From Apiospora phragmitis (Eukaryota > Ascomycota > Sordariomycetes > Amphisphaeriales > Apiosporaceae): a stretch of DNA of 64,000 bases. Numbering within the stretch: the first letter of the stretch is position 1; the number at the start of each line of letters is the position of its first letter. Positions 23,104-34,664 of this stretch are shown here, piece after piece. The notes under the pieces were generated by a model, which made no database searches, was not told where the DNA came from, and saw nothing but the letters and a program-made list of their open reading frames with translations. The position numbers were made by a program, and so were the translations under genes. The stretch lies in assembly GCA_038363925.1 (NCBI GenBank), contig JAQQWL010000011.1:3348001-3412000 (forward strand). Direction: 5' to 3'.

Positions 23104-23965
23104 CTACGCCTGTGGCGCCTGCTGCTGTGGTGCGGCGGCCATCTTCTGTCTCAATACTAGATGGAGGAAAAAGCGACGAGTTAGTTTGTTCTTTATGATA
23201 GTTGAGTTAATACAAGAAAGCCAAGATTGGCATGCGTCTTACCCTCTTCGATGACCCGCACATTATTGGTCTTGCCCTGGATGATGGAGTCGAGATCCTT
23301 GACGTTGGCGCCGATCTCATTCGTCTTGTCCTCGTAGAATTTCGCCGCTGACTTGACGTCCTTCTCGACGTAGAAACCGGTGCCCACATCCACGATGACA
23401 TGCGATGCGCTCGAGAGCGACCCCTTCACGTACAGAGAGTTGGTAAGGGGTACCAGAACCTGCTTGCCCTCTGCCCTCCCACATCTATCCATCAGCCAAA
23501 ATATTCACCATCGTTTGTCCCCAACAGTGAACTCCCTGCTTGTACACTAGACTCCCCACCCCCTTTTCTCCTCCCTGGTGCAGCTAGCTTGCTGGCCACA
23601 GAAAAGAGAAAAGGCCACGGAGCGCGGCGGAGGGAGGTCGTGAGAGAGAGAATCGGATCGGTTATAGAGGCGTACCTTGGAGGGCGGAGGACTTCCCGTC
23701 TTGTTGCTGAACACACCGAAGACACTCGCGGAATTTGGACTGGGCGGCGTGGAGCTGCGTGAAGGACGAGGTGAGATGCTCGAGTTCTTCGTCGAGTTGC
23801 TTCTTGACCTGGCTAAGCTGCTGCACGCTCAGAGTGTCCAAGTTGACTGTCGGCCGTCGCCAAAATTAGCTCCCCTGCCATCTGTAGCCCACATGGGTTC
23901 GCGGTGCGGCGAGCGAGCGAGCGGCACGAACCTGTTTCGCCTCCTCCACCGGCTTGGCCCGACAT
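23104..23965 (-). CDS. GIM5: Prefoldin subunit 5 (GimC alpha-type subunit)
   Basis: Four exons: 23965-23932, 23846-23676, 23470-23243 and 23156-23104, giving 161 residues, the usual size. The N-terminal helix (LDTLSVQQLSQVKKQLDEEL) and C-terminal helix (AAKFYEDKTNEIGANVKDLD) form the coiled-coil tentacle. Between them lies the beta-hairpin region KQVLVPLTNSLYVKG. The C-terminus RVIEEVLRQKM matches the family. The acceptor of exon 3 at 23471 is fixed by the ALQEGKQVLVPL reading. All junctions are GT-AG and in frame. Prefoldin is a cytosolic hexamer that hands unfolded actin and tubulin to the TRiC/CCT chaperonin. Prefoldin subunit 1 is encoded 16.5 kb away in this window. Confidence 0.93.
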
Positions 23966-24493
23966 CTTGTTGGCTATGCTGTGTCCGGGCTTCTTGTCGT
24001 TCCTTGCGTGTACGGTGCTGAAATCAAAGTAGTAGGGGAATATGTGCGGGTGCTTTGTCAACGTATGAAAGACAGGAGGATACGAAGTTATCGCAACACA
24101 ACAACCAGGAGCCTGTGAGTATACAAATTTTGGAGATTATTTGACGGTGTTTCGATTGCTACTCCGGTTTATTACTTGAAGTGGGGCGGGGCACAGGGAG
24201 AGAGCTTTATCCATGTCGACTCCAAATCGTAGCTCCCAAGCTGTCGAGGCCTGACCTACTTTATGTAGGTCGCTCTCTTGTTTCACTACTACATATATGT
24301 ATGGTTGGATCAGTTTTTTTTTTTTTAACACCGTGAAAACCGTCCCGAGCTGGAAGTTTCCGTATACGTATGGCATTGGTCAAAAGAAGGCATTGTTCAT
24401 TAGTGACCTATGCTATCATTGTGATTAAGGACCTCATAATACATGTTTTGACAGGCGAGGATTTTCATTGCTATCAAGACGCAGAGAGCCTCT
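23966..24493. other. Intergenic
   Basis: Promoter of prefoldin 5 and 3' end of the next gene. A run of 13 T lies at 24314-24326. No gene seen. Confidence 0.5.
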
Positions 24494-25537
24494 TTAGGCC
24501 AGACCATCATGTTCTCCGTGCTCTCGCTGGATGATATCGTCTCTCTCTAGGGAATGCGTGCCGTCATTGAGCACGATGGCCTCGCGGTGGCGCCTCCGCC
24601 GTCGCTGCTCCTCGGCGCTCTGCTCCAGGACCCGGGGCACGAACTCGGTCTGGAAGTTCTCCTGCTGTATCTCACCGTTCTCGTCCTCGTTGGACATACT
24701 AATCTCCAGGATGACCTTGATACGGTTCCCCGAGGCGCGGTCCTGCGGGCGCAGGCGACCGGCCGAGTCACGGCCAATCAGCTTCGCGTTGCGTAGGGCC
24801 CGCCGGCCGATCCGGGCCAGCTTGAGGCGGTGGCAGATGTCGGCGATCCGGTTCTTCCGGAACTTCATGTAGTTGGCGAAGTTGCTCTTGCGCTCCTCTT
24901 CCATCTCGCCCCAGTTCTGTCGCACGAGCCACTTTTCGATGAACTTGGCCTTGACCAGCTTGTCCACCCCGTGCTTGTGCAATAGGTCGTGCAGCAGAAG
25001 GATACATCGGCGCTCACCGATGTCGCGCAGATAGTATTCGTCGTAGAGAGGGTCGTCCAGCTTGTCCTGGCTGCGGCCGGGGAGGTCGAGGCCCAGCTCG
25101 AGACACCGGACCAGTGCAGAGTAGGCCTTCGGGGTGTCCAAGATGCTGAGCGGGTCAAGCAATACGTCCTTCTCCTCTACGGCGAAGGTAATGGCCCGGA
25201 GGGACTTCATGCGCTCCTCGTAGTCTTCTCTCGTGATTCCCCAGAGCAGCTGATCCACGATGGAGGGATCGTTGACCGCACGGCCGGCCGCGATCTTAAC
25301 GGCGGTGTCTCGGATAGAAAAATTGTAATGCGTGATCAGCGAGTTGAGTGTGTCGATCTTGAGCGCGTCCTCGGTCTCCTGTGTGATGTATTGTGTCTTC
25401 GGCTGTTGCGGTTTGATTTCGGTTTCGTCGCGGTAGTACTCGAGGATCAGGTGCATCATGCCGACGACGCTGACAGCAGCGACGCCCAGCCCGGCGAAGA
25501 CCAGGCGCTCATCGCGAACGAACGAGAAGAAGCTCAT
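24494..25537 (-). CDS. Conserved membrane-anchored protein, function unknown
   Basis: Intronless, 347 residues. An N-terminal hydrophobic segment (LVFAGLGVAAVSVVGMMHLI, residues about 11-31) looks like a signal anchor. After it comes a soluble helical region with an ARM-like feel (TLNSLITHYNFSIRDTAVKI, then YSALVRCLELGLDLPG and ERRCILLLHDLLHKHGVDKL). The C-terminal third is highly basic, then acidic. I recognise it only as the kind of single-pass protein widely conserved in Pezizomycotina and cannot name a function. It could sit in the ER or outer mitochondrial membrane facing the cytosol. It is divergent from ORC1 with 532 bases between the start codons. Confidence 0.75.
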   Translation of the reverse strand: MSFFSFVRDERLVFAGLGVAAVSVVGMMHLILEYYRDETEIKPQQPKTQYITQETEDALKIDTLNSLITHYNFSIRDTAVKIAAGRAVNDPSIVDQLLWGITREDYEERMKSLRAITFAVEEKDVLLDPLSILDTPKAYSALVRCLELGLDLPGRSQDKLDDPLYDEYYLRDIGERRCILLLHDLLHKHGVDKLVKAKFIEKWLVRQNWGEMEEERKSNFANYMKFRKNRIADICHRLKLARIGRRALRNAKLIGRDSAGRLRPQDRASGNRIKVILEISMSNEDENGEIQQENFQTEFVPRVLEQSAEEQRRRRRHREAIVLNDGTHSLERDDIIQREHGEHDGLA

Positions 25538-26069
25538 CTTGCAATCTTCTCATATTGTCAAGAGAAGAAAAGGTAAAGCTCCAGCGCCATCAAGTTCCTA
25601 AACACCGATAAGTGCAAGAGGATGCGACAGCAATTTGATGATTGCTCACATCAAAGCCCAGCTTTTTGCGATACAAGGATGCTAGGGAGTCCGATTCAAA
25701 CCACTGCACTACTGCTCAATTGACATGGATTGATAGGCGAGCTGCCTAGGGGAGTCCACTAATTCGGAACGCATTCCAACACCCTATGGCGTCACTACAG
25801 CGTTGGACAGCGCTGGAACAAAAGAATTAACAGCTATCACGTGCTGTCGCGATTCGACAAGACGCCTACGGCGCGATACACACTCTCTAACGCGCTGGTT
25901 GCTCGACCAGCGCAGCAGTAATAATTCGAAATCGAATCTTAAACCCGACAACGAAGTCCGAGACACAATTGACCCCATAGCCTTCCGAAACCGACATATC
26001 TGATTAAATATCTGATTGAAACCGAATTGCAACAACTTATCGCCCTTTACTGCCCGCCATTATCAGAAT
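25538..26069. promoter_or_regulatory. Divergent promoter region of ORC1 and the membrane-anchored protein
   Basis: Holds CAGCGTTGG at 25798-25806 and CAGCGCTGG at 25808-25816. A perfect inverted repeat GCGCTGGT/ACCAGCGC (6-base spacer) lies at 25892-25913 and a CACGTG E-box at 25838-25843. The clustered CAGCGCTG-like palindromes are a candidate shared control element. Confidence 0.45.
25892..25913. repeat. Perfect 8-base inverted repeat in the ORC1 promoter
   Basis: GCGCTGGT, six bases (TGCTCG), then ACCAGCGC. Each arm carries the same GCGCTGG core as the two sites near 25800. Confidence 0.8.
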
Positions 26070-28334
26070 ATGTCACGCCAAAAACCTGGCTCCCGCTTAG
26101 GGGGCGTCGCAAGGGATGACTCGGACGACGAGCTGGGAGTCGACGATCACCCGTGGGAATGGGTTTACGAATCAGCGGGCGAGACGCAGTCGAGCTCGGA
26201 CAGGGCCGAGTCGGCGCGGAAACGGAAGCGAGACGACCTCTCCGGCAAAATAGTCGGGGCACGCATGGGAACCTTCGAGTGTGGCATCGGCGACTGTGTT
26301 TGCTGAAAGCCGAAGGGTCCTCGAACGAAGCATGGGTCGGCATTATCAGCGAATTCGTGGAAGAAGACGAAGACGGCGACAAGGCGGCCACATTCCTGTG
26401 GTTCTCGACCGAGAAGGAAATCCGGAATCGGGAGAAGAAGCGGACGGATTCCCTGTGGAACGAGCTCTACATCACCCCTTGGTCGGACGTGAACCCTCTC
26501 GCCTCTATTAAATGGAAAGGCGATCATCATGTCACAGCAAAAGTTCACAGAGAAATACCCCAGTGGTAAAATACCACGCAGTTCTTCGGGGTACAACAAG
26601 ACGTTCATCTGTCGCAGAGGGTGCAACACGAGGACCACAAGCTATACGGAGGAGTTTACCTGGGAAGGCATGTATCAAGGGGAAGACGACTTGCCCAAGC
26701 TACTCGAGTTCGTCGAGTCGAAAACCAAAGCAACTAGGAGGCGGCCGAAGGTCGTGGAGGAACCCGCATACGTCGCAGAGCATGACACTCACGACGATGA
26801 CGAAAAATGGACAGACGACAAGCCCCGGAGTCTGACAGCTACGCCGAAGAAAAGGCAAAAGACGACGAAGGCAGTGACTCCGTCGAATCGTAAACTCGTC
26901 ATAAAGAAGGCCTTGGAGTTTACGCCCCTAGGCACTCGCATTCTATCTCCCGCTCATCATCAGTCGTCCCCCTTCCAGCTCGCACGAGCACAGCTTCATG
27001 TCGCATCCGTGCCCACCAGTCTGCCATGCCGAGAGTACGAGTTCTCTCATGTGTATTCCCACCTCGAAGCAGCTATTACCGACGGATCTGGTGCCTGCAT
27101 CTACATCTCCGGTACCCCTGGCACGGGGAAAACCGCCACGGTGCGCGAGGTTGTGGCCAAGTTGGACGAGTCTGTGCGGTCCGACGAGTTGGACGACTTC
27201 ATCTTCGTCGAGATCAACGGCATGAAGATCACGGACCCGCACCAGTCCTACTCGCTCCTCTGGGAGGCGCTGCGCGGCCAGCGCGTGAGCCCGAGCCAGG
27301 CCCTGGACCTGCTGGAGCGCGAGTTCAACAACCCGAGCCCGCGCCGTGTCCCCTGCGTCGTGCTTATGGACGAGCTCGACCAGCTCGTGACCAAGAACCA
27401 GAGCGTCATGTACAACTTCTTCAACTGGCCCGGGCTGCGGCACTCGCGCCTCATCGTGCTCGCCGTCGCCAATACCATGGACCTGCCCGAGCGCACGCTC
27501 AGCAACAAGATCAGCAGTCGCCTGGGCCTGACGCGCATCACGTTTCCGGGCTACAACCACGAGCAGCTCATGAAGATCATCCAGTCGCGCCTCGAGGGCG
27601 TCCCGGGCAACATCGTCGAGCCCGACGCCGTCCAGTTCGCCAGCCGCAAGGTCGCCGCCGTGAGCGGCGACGCCCGCCGCGCCCTCGACATCTGCCGGCG
27701 CGCCGTCGAGCTTGCCGAGACCGAGGCCAAGAGCCTTTCGGGTGCGGACGCCGGAGGGGACCCGGGCACGCCCAGCAAGCGGGCCAGGGAGAGGGAGAAG
27801 AACGGCGAGCCCGAGAAGAACAACAAGAAGATGCCCAACGCCAAGGCCGGCAGGGTCACCATCGCGACCGTCAAGCGCGCCATCAACGAAGCGACCACGA
27901 GTCCCATGCAGCAGTACCTCCGCGCCCTGCCGTACGCCTCCAAGCTGGTGCTCGCCGCACTGCTCGTCCGCAACCAGCGCACCGGCCTGCCGGATACTAC
28001 GTTTGGTGATGTGCAGGAAGAGGTCAAGAAGTCGTTCGCGCTGGACTCGACGAGTCGGCGCGTGCGCCTGCTCACCACGGGACGGCAGGACGACGGGTTA
28101 CAGGCGGACGGCATGTCAGCCGCAGCAGCACGGCGCAAGCAGGACCTCAAGGGCAGGATGCGGCCGGCGGGAATCAGCGCCGCTACGATAGATCTTACAG
28201 GGGCCGGCGTCGTAATCCTAGAGGGGCAGCTACCGGAACGGCCTAGCAAGATACGTCTGGCTGTGGGCGATGAGGAGATCAAACTAGCATTCCGTGACGA
28301 CCCCGAAATCAGAGCGTTGGGGATAGTGTTTTAG
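26070..28334 (+). CDS. ORC1: Origin recognition complex subunit 1, with two compensating one-base frame breaks
   Basis: No intron is needed; 754 residues, normal for Orc1. The N-terminal BAH domain (about 45-190) includes the conserved LWNELYITPWSDVNPLASI and SQQKFTEKYPSGKIPRSS segments. A basic linker follows, then the AAA+ ATPase with Walker A GTPGTGKT (about residue 348) and Walker B VVLMDELDQ (about 429), and a C-terminal winged-helix region. At about 26296-26300 one base is missing (GIGDCV then LLKAEG one base earlier), and at about 26506-26510 one base is extra (ATTAAATGG; dropping one A gives NPLASINGKA). Together they restore the starting frame. Such a pair in an essential replication gene points to sequencing indels. 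Orc1 binds origins with the other ORC subunits and loads MCM. Codon use in the AAA+ part is markedly GC3-rich. Confidence 0.93.
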
Positions 28335-28530
28335 TCCTGCGTAGAAAATTTATATGAATGCTAATAATGAACCACCCAATCGCTGTATAAACTCTGGCAT
28401 TTTAACAATTGACCATGCGTGGCCTTTTTCGTGGCATCTCTCCCCCTTTATGATTGATTGCCATATCCCATAGCATCCTCATATATCTATTTATACAACG
28501 CCGGGCATGTAGTAGTGCCCTGTTCCATAT

Positions 28531-29991
28531 CTAAAACTTCCTCTGGCCTAAAGTTGGCTTCCACTCCAAGGGGTGAGTCTCTTCCGTAGCCTTCTCGTCC
28601 TGTTTCCAGATCTTAATGGTCTTGTCTGCCTCGCCTACGATGAGGCGCATGCCCGTAGCATCGAAGGTCGAGCTCATGATGCCGGCCTCGGCGTCGAGGG
28701 AACCCGGCTGGGCGATAGAGTCGAGCGACTGGAAGCGGTGGCCCGACTTCCAGTCCCAGAAGCTCATGGAGCCGTTGTCGCCGCCCGAGAAGAGCACGTC
28801 CTCGTTGCAGGCCAGGCTGTTGATGATGGAGTTGTGGCCCTCGAAGTTCTGCATGAAGGCGCCCTCGGGGCACTTCCACTGCTTGATGGAGCCCGTGCTG
28901 CCCGTCGCGAAGGTGAACTCGGACGGGTGCAGGGCCAGGGCGCGGACGCCCTTCTTGTGGTGTGTGAGGACGCCCATGGTCTTGCCGGCCGCCAGGTCCC
29001 ACAGCCGCACCGTCGAGTCGAGCGATCCGGTGATGACCTGCGGGTCGGCCGCCTGGCACTTCAAGTCCGCCACTGTGCCCTTGTGGCCTCCAAGCACGTG
29101 GATGTTACTCCTGGTCCGCATATCCCAAACTCGAGCAACGCCGTCTCTTCCTCCAGTGACCAGAACGTCCAGGGTAGGGTGTAGCGCAAGTGTGTATACA
29201 CCACTCAAATGTCCGTGATAATGTCGGATGACCTTGTTTGTTTCTAGATCCCAACACTTGACCATCTTGTCCTCACCGCACGAGAAGAGATAGGGGTGCC
29301 GCGGCGACACAGCCAGGCCACGGACCGTCGAGATGTGACCGGTGAGGGTCAGCCTGAGATTGCCCGTAGCCAGGTCCCAGATCTTGATGGTACGGTCGCC
29401 CGCACCACTGGCGAACCACTCATTGCCCGGTTCGACGGCCAAGCTCCTCACCCAGCCCAGGTGTCCTGATATGACTCTCATCAGCTTCCACGGCGGGTGC
29501 CAGTCGGGCTTGACCATATGCGCAGCCTGGGCTCGAGCGACGCTCAGGGATGTGGATGGGTTGTTGTCTCCCCTCGCCGTTTGCGTGAATGGCGTCTTAG
29601 TCCTCTGCACGAGCGCGGTCGAATTTGTTGCCGAGCTCGGCCCGCCACCCACGGCCTTCTTCTCCTCGATCCCCTCGATCAGCTTCATCGTCTTCTGGTC
29701 CTCGCCAGCAGCGGCGCCCTCGGCCGGGGCCGGGCCCTTGCCTTTCTTCTTGTTACGCGCCGCGGTCAGGGCGTTGGCCTGCTTCTGGGCCAGGGCGGGC
29801 GGCAGCTCGCGCACGTGTGCATACTCGGCGTTCAGACGGACGGACAGGGCCGTCTTCTCGAGCTCGGTGTCGGTGCTCAGCTTTTGGCGCTTCCGCGAGG
29901 AACCGCCCTCGGCATCTGCGAACAGCGCTTTGGATTGTCGCGCGTTGTTGTGCACCAGCGCCTTGAGGTCGGGCTGTGCTGCAACCGCCAT
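28531..29991 (-). CDS. PRP46: Pre-mRNA-splicing WD40 protein Prp46/PLRG1
   Basis: Intronless, 486 residues, complete. An Ala/Lys-rich N-terminus (about 1-165) precedes seven WD40 repeats (about 170-480), with GH and WD signatures in most blades ([44 protein letters not shown]). PLRG1-type signatures include [22 protein letters not shown] just before blade 1, [16 protein letters not shown] in blade 3 and [10 protein letters not shown] at the C-terminus. It is a core subunit of the NineTeen/Cef1-associated complex needed for spliceosome activation. The neighbour ORC1 is convergent, with under 200 bases between the stop codons. No odd features. Confidence 0.96.
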   Translation of the reverse strand: MAVAAQPDLKALVHNNARQSKALFADAEGGSSRKRQKLSTDTELEKTALSVRLNAEYAHVRELPPALAQKQANALTAARNKKKGKGPAPAEGAAAGEDQKTMKLIEGIEEKKAVGGGPSSATNSTALVQRTKTPFTQTARGDNNPSTSLSVARAQAAHMVKPDWHPPWKLMRVISGHLGWVRSLAVEPGNEWFASGAGDRTIKIWDLATGNLRLTLTGHISTVRGLAVSPRHPYLFSCGEDKMVKCWDLETNKVIRHYHGHLSGVYTLALHPTLDVLVTGGRDGVARVWDMRTRSNIHVLGGHKGTVADLKCQAADPQVITGSLDSTVRLWDLAAGKTMGVLTHHKKGVRALALHPSEFTFATGSTGSIKQWKCPEGAFMQNFEGHNSIINSLACNEDVLFSGGDNGSMSFWDWKSGHRFQSLDSIAQPGSLDAEAGIMSSTFDATGMRLIVGEADKTIKIWKQDEKATEETHPLEWKPTLGQRKF

Positions 29992-30646
29992 GGTGGCTGG
30001 GTGGGTTCGCCCGTGTCGTCGCGGCGCGTCACTGTATCGAATTTGGCGGCCGAGTTTATTGGGAGTACAGCGATTTGAAATGGCAAATGGGCTGAAGGCG
30101 AAGGTGAAGATGCAGGTGTAGGTCGGGACCGCCGAAAGGTATTAATGTGGAAGGTAGGTTGGGCTGGTTGCTGAAGAATTAAGAGAATCTTCTTTCCCTG
30201 TTGGCATCGGCTACAGGGTCGATGTACATAAAACTTCATGAACTGATTGATTGATCCAGTTCGGCGCAAGGTCCTGTCCCCACATAACTCTACTTACTCC
30301 CCCACATCCACCAAACCACCGTTACTTGCATAGGTGGCCAAGAGGACCGTCACAGATGAACCACTCGAGTCTAATAGAAACAGATTCAAGATCACGAACC
30401 TGTACGTATGAATAGAAGCAAGCGTCTGGCTCTGCATACCGAGTTATCTTGACTGTACGTTTGGTAAGTGAAGGATGTTGGCGTGGCCCACAGCTGCCTG
30501 CAGCTGACTTGACTAACAAACGAAAGAGCGAAGACGACAACCTACTTACAGCATAGTAGACCATCATTGGACTTATCCGAATAAAAGAACACTTTTTAGT
30601 GTCTGATTATATCTAACAACTGAGTGTGACATCCTCATCAGCCATC
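29992..30646. other. Divergent intergenic region
   Basis: Promoters of PRP46 and NAS6. Nothing else seen. Confidence 0.5.
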
Positions 30647-31869
30647 ATGGATAACGACTCGAAATACGCACTGCATGCTGCGGCCCGTGAGGGAAAGTGT
30701 ACGTTGCCACCTCCCTTGGCACTCACTCTGCTATCTCACATGCCGAAATCGTCACTGATACGCTTTCGTAGTGAGGGTTGTGGAGGCCTTATTGAATGTA
30801 CGTATGCATAACAAGCAAAACGAGTAGACCCTTCTGAACCGAGTGCTGAAACGCATCGTCAACCAAAAAAAGGCAGACCCGAAGCAGGCACGGAAAAAGG
30901 ATGACGATGGTCGTTTACCGATCCACTGGGCCGCTTCCTCCAACCAGCTCGAGATCGTGCTGCTCCTGTCACAGCAGAAGGACTTCGACCCGGATGTAGA
31001 GGTAAGACACTCCAGTTCTCCTCTTTGGGGAGGACCTTGATTAATAGAACCATCTCGTCAGGATGATGTTGGCTGGACTCCCCTCATGATTGCGGTCAGC
31101 GTCAAGGACAACGAGAAGCTGGTCGAGCTTCTCCTATCGAGAGGCGCCGATGTCAACCAGACTAGTGAGTGTCGCCAATCCCTGTTGCCGTGATAGCGCC
31201 TAAGTTGACGTGATATACACAGACCACAATGGCCAGGTAGGCATTTCTTTTTCCGCACCTGACTGCAAATGGAACATAAAGTAAACATGCTTGCTTACAC
31301 AACATCGTGCCGCCGCAGACGGCACTGCACTTCGTGGCATCGAAAAGCAACCTCGAAGTAGCCCGCCTGCTCCTTGACAGCAAACCCCCAGCCTCGGCCG
31401 GGTCCGGGATAAGCGCGGCCAGTACGCCCTGCACCGGGCCGCCGCCGTCGGCTCCGTACCCATGGTGAACCTGCTCCTGAAGAACAAGAGCCCCCTGAAC
31501 GCCACCGACAGCGCGGGCTACACGGCCTTGCACCACGCCGTCGCCGAGGGACACGGTACGTGACAGGCAGTCAGACGACGTTGGCTTCAGATACCTCACC
31601 TACTGAGGATGCGGATGTTGTTGTTGTTGCTGATAACGTCTTACGATATATAGGGGCCACTGCTGTAGCACTGCTGAAGGCCGGAGCCGACACCGACAAG
31701 CGCGATACGGACGGCTTTCTAGCTCTTGATCTTGCCCCAGATAAGGAAGTAAGTCTTGATCGTCGTTTTTACCTACACCAAAAACATAGCACGAAACTGA
31801 CGCCCTTGGTAAATCTAGGTGCGTAAGTACATCGAGCGCGAGGCGGAAAATGAAGGCATTGAGTTATAG
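30647..31869 (+). CDS. NAS6: Proteasome assembly chaperone Nas6 (gankyrin/PSMD10), ankyrin repeats
   Basis: Eight exons: 30647-30698, 30772-30797, 30873-31001, 31062-31164, 31223-31236, 31319-31555, 31654-31748 and 31819-31869, about 235 residues. Exon 5 is a 14-base microexon encoding the NHNGQ turn. Ankyrin repeats read GRLPIHWAASSNQLEIVLLL, GWTPLMIAVSVKDNEKLVEL, TALHFVASKSNLEVARLLL, QYALHRAAAVGSVPMVNLL and AGYTALHHAVAEGHG. The exon 3 start at 30873 (after AAAAAAAG) is chosen because it yields LLNADPKQ as in relatives; an acceptor at 30827 is also in frame but adds 15 residues. At about 31399-31402 one base is missing (PASA then RVRDKRGQYAL). By family it binds Rpt3 during 19S base assembly. 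Confidence 0.88.
31223..31236 (+). other. 14-base microexon of NAS6
   Basis: Flanked by CACAG and GTAGGC. With one base carried from exon 4 it encodes Asn-His-Asn-Gly-Gln, the conserved loop between two ankyrin repeats. Confidence 0.8.
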
Positions 31870-32019
31870 ATGGTATCTAGCAAGGGGTAAATGGCTTATA
31901 TACCGCCCCAGTGACAACACCATAAGAGCGCAACCTAGCTGGGAGATGCAGGATGTGGTAGGATGGATGGACTCAGGTATCAAGGCTGGTTATAGTAAAC
32001 AAAAGCACCTCTCCTGCTA

Positions 32020-34664
32020 CTATTTAATCGTACGCTCCACTAAATCCCTATACATGCCCTTGACGTCCTCGACGTCCGCCCGTAGCTCCTCGACCAGCTC
32101 GCTCTTCTCACCAAGCATCTCTAGCGTGGTTTGGTATCTCTCGTTGATCTCGGTCACCTCCTTCTCCAGATCCTCCACCTTTTTGGTCGCCGCCTTGCCA
32201 GATTCGACCTCCTTAATGAGTGCTACGATCTCGGTCCGCGCCTCGTCTCGCTGGGCCGATATGCGCGCCAGCTCCTCCTTGGCCGCCACCCTCTCGCTCT
32301 CTAGGCGTCGCACTGCAGCACTCATTCTCTCCACGAGCTGCACAGACGGGCCGGCGCCTGCGGTAGAGACGGAGACCACGTCCTGCATCATATTATGCGG
32401 GGAACCCGGCGTCTCCAGGTTGTCAAATGAATCCTCGCGCTCGAGACCGGGATGCGGGGTCCCTGTAGGTGACCTTATGAGCTCCTCGCCAAGTAGCGGC
32501 GGTGGAGTCCCGGTGAGCCGAGGGGGGCCCGATAATATCGAGGGCCGTGAGGGAGGCTGATGCGAGGGCCGCCGAGCCGACAGCGGGCGCTCAATCGAGA
32601 GGGGGTCCCCATTTGCTCGATGGTGCGGAGGGCTTGCGAAATTTAGTAGATAAGCTTTGCAGGCCGAGGTAATCGGTACTGAAGGTTCTCTGTGTCGCTG
32701 ATAGTAAAGGCGATGCCGGCCGACTGTTGTTGTTTCTTAGGGCAACTTCATCCAACCAGGGTCGGCGATCAGCCCCTGGCCTGTCCGCCGCCTCCTCCTT
32801 CCAGGACGATTTTTGCTTTTCAAAGTCGGCTTTCGCTTCGGCCAATGCAGCCTCGGCTTCCTCTGCTCGTTTGCGGAGCGACTCTAGTTGGGATTGGTGA
32901 TCAGACAAGTCTTTTTGCACACTAGGGAGTTTCGTCTTGGCTTCTTCTAATTCTTCCTCCTGGCGTTTGGCGCGTGAGGCCTATAGACAAGTTAGTTGCT
33001 GCGTAATTGAACTGTACGAGTATGCGATGATGTAAACTTACTGCTTCGCGAGCCTTCCTCCTCATCTCCGACTCACGTTTCAACGCCTCGTCTCTTTCCC
33101 TTTCTAGACTGGCAGCTCGCGCTACTAATGATGCTTCCATGCCCTGCCAGTTCTCACTTGCTATCGAGTATTGCGTTTGCAATGTCTCGATTTGGCGAAG
33201 TAGCTTAGCCTGTGCGTCACCGACGGCCCCTGAAGAGGCTTCCTCAGCTGTGGCGCGAAGAGCCTCAAGTTTGCTCTCGAGCACCTGCACCTCTCCTCTC
33301 AGCTCGACCTCAACAGCACGCGCACGCTCAAATGCCCTCTCGGACTTTTCCTTCAGCTCTGCAGCTTGCGTCTTTGCTCTAACCGCAAGGAGGTTCTTCT
33401 CTACTTCTAGAGTCGCCACTGTCTCCTCTAGCTCTTTAATCTTTGACTGACCTGCTTCTCGGATTTGGTCATTGACCTTTGCTGCCATGCTCTTGGCGCG
33501 TTCTGATTCTTCTTGAACCTGAGACTTGAGTTCTGCTCTCGTCGCATCCTTGGAGGCTATGGTGGACTTCAGCTTGTCCATGTCCTTTTTCAGCTGACCG
33601 ATTGTCTTTTGCGACTCGTCGTTGGTCTTCTTCACGCCGTCAGCCGCCTGAAGGGCTTCGCGGAGGCCACTGAGCTCCTTTTCTGCCTTTGAACGCCATA
33701 TCTTCTGCTCGTTGGATTCGTTCTCGTCCGCAGCTACCTGGACACGGAGCTTTTTGATGACAGCGCGGAGTTTTTGTTCGTTACCCGCAAGCTTCTGGCC
33801 TTCTTCCAGCAAGCCTGCGATCTGCTGATCTTTCTCCGCCAGTTTTTTCTCCAGGCTGCCGCCTGGCGCAGATGACGCATCTTTTCGCGCCGACTCGGCT
33901 GCTTGACGGGCCAGGTACTGTAATTTGGCTTGCAGGGCGTCCACTTGTTCGACTTGGCTATGGAGCTCCTCTTGGTGCTGTGCTTGGGTCTCCTCCAACC
34001 TGTTTTCTAGCTCACGTATTCGCTTCTCATAGAGATCTAGAGACGATACCATCTTCTCGCTTGCTGCAACGCTAATAGAAACCGTATCGTTTCTCTTATG
34101 GGATGTAAAAGTAGCTGGTGTTCCGCCGCCCTCGAAGCGGTCTTCTTGGACCGACGGCCGCGGAGAATCTTGCGGGGTTGTCGCGACATTGGATACCTGT
34201 GTTGTTGGTTGCGACCTGCCTTCCCCCTTTCCATTTTCGGTCTCATCCTGGGCCGTACTGGAGTCTTCCTTCGATAAGCTGGACCGCGGCGCTTGTGAAG
34301 CAGCATCGGCACCGGCAAGATCGACACTCGCACGAGGGCTTTGTTTCGCGGAAGAAGCTTCGATGCTCGTTCGTTGTGGCCGAACAGGCGAGGCCTCCGA
34401 ACGAGGGCTTCCAGCAGTCGAAGCAGCGTTCTTGGCGGCAACTGCTCTGGCCAGCCTCTCTTGTAATCTATCATTGGCCGACTTGGCCGTTGTTGTGGTG
34501 GTCTTGTTTGTCGAAGCAGCGGACGCAGGGCGCGAGGGCGGTTGCGACGATGGCTTTCCGTCCCCTTCTTCCTCGGCCAGGATATTATCGAGTCGCGATT
34601 CGACGTTGGCAACGGCCTGTTGAAGGAAGGAGCCCCATTTGGAAGATTTGGCCGGAGCAGACAT
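32020..34664 (-). CDS. TMF1/Sgm1-type golgin, coiled coil, one-base frame break
   Basis: Exon 1 is 34664-33042 and exon 2 is 32980-32020, about 860 residues. The protein opens with KWGSFLQQAVANVESRLDNI, the TMF N-terminal motif. A Ser/Ala-rich region (to about 190) precedes almost continuous coiled coil from about 205. A central segment (EKMVSSLDLYEKRIRELENRL; KLAEKDQQIAGLLEEGQKLA) matches the TMF DNA-binding-named domain, and the C-terminal coiled coil (MQDVVSVSTAG onward) matches the TMF TATA-binding-named domain that binds Rab6/Ypt6. At about 32607-32613 one extra base breaks the frame; the expected reading is KWDPLSIERPLSARRPSHQP. It acts at the Golgi in vesicle tethering by family. The gene lies tail to tail with NAS6 (150 bases between stops). 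Confidence 0.88.

Noticed and set aside
25670..25720. tRNA-like B-box resemblance (GATTCAAAC / GTTTGAATC)
   Set aside because: No matching A-box or cloverleaf could be drawn on either strand.
27026..28009. Long plus-strand open frame of 327 codons inside ORC1
   Set aside because: Arg/Pro/Ala-rich reading that arises from GC3-rich ORC1 codons in another frame; no domain.
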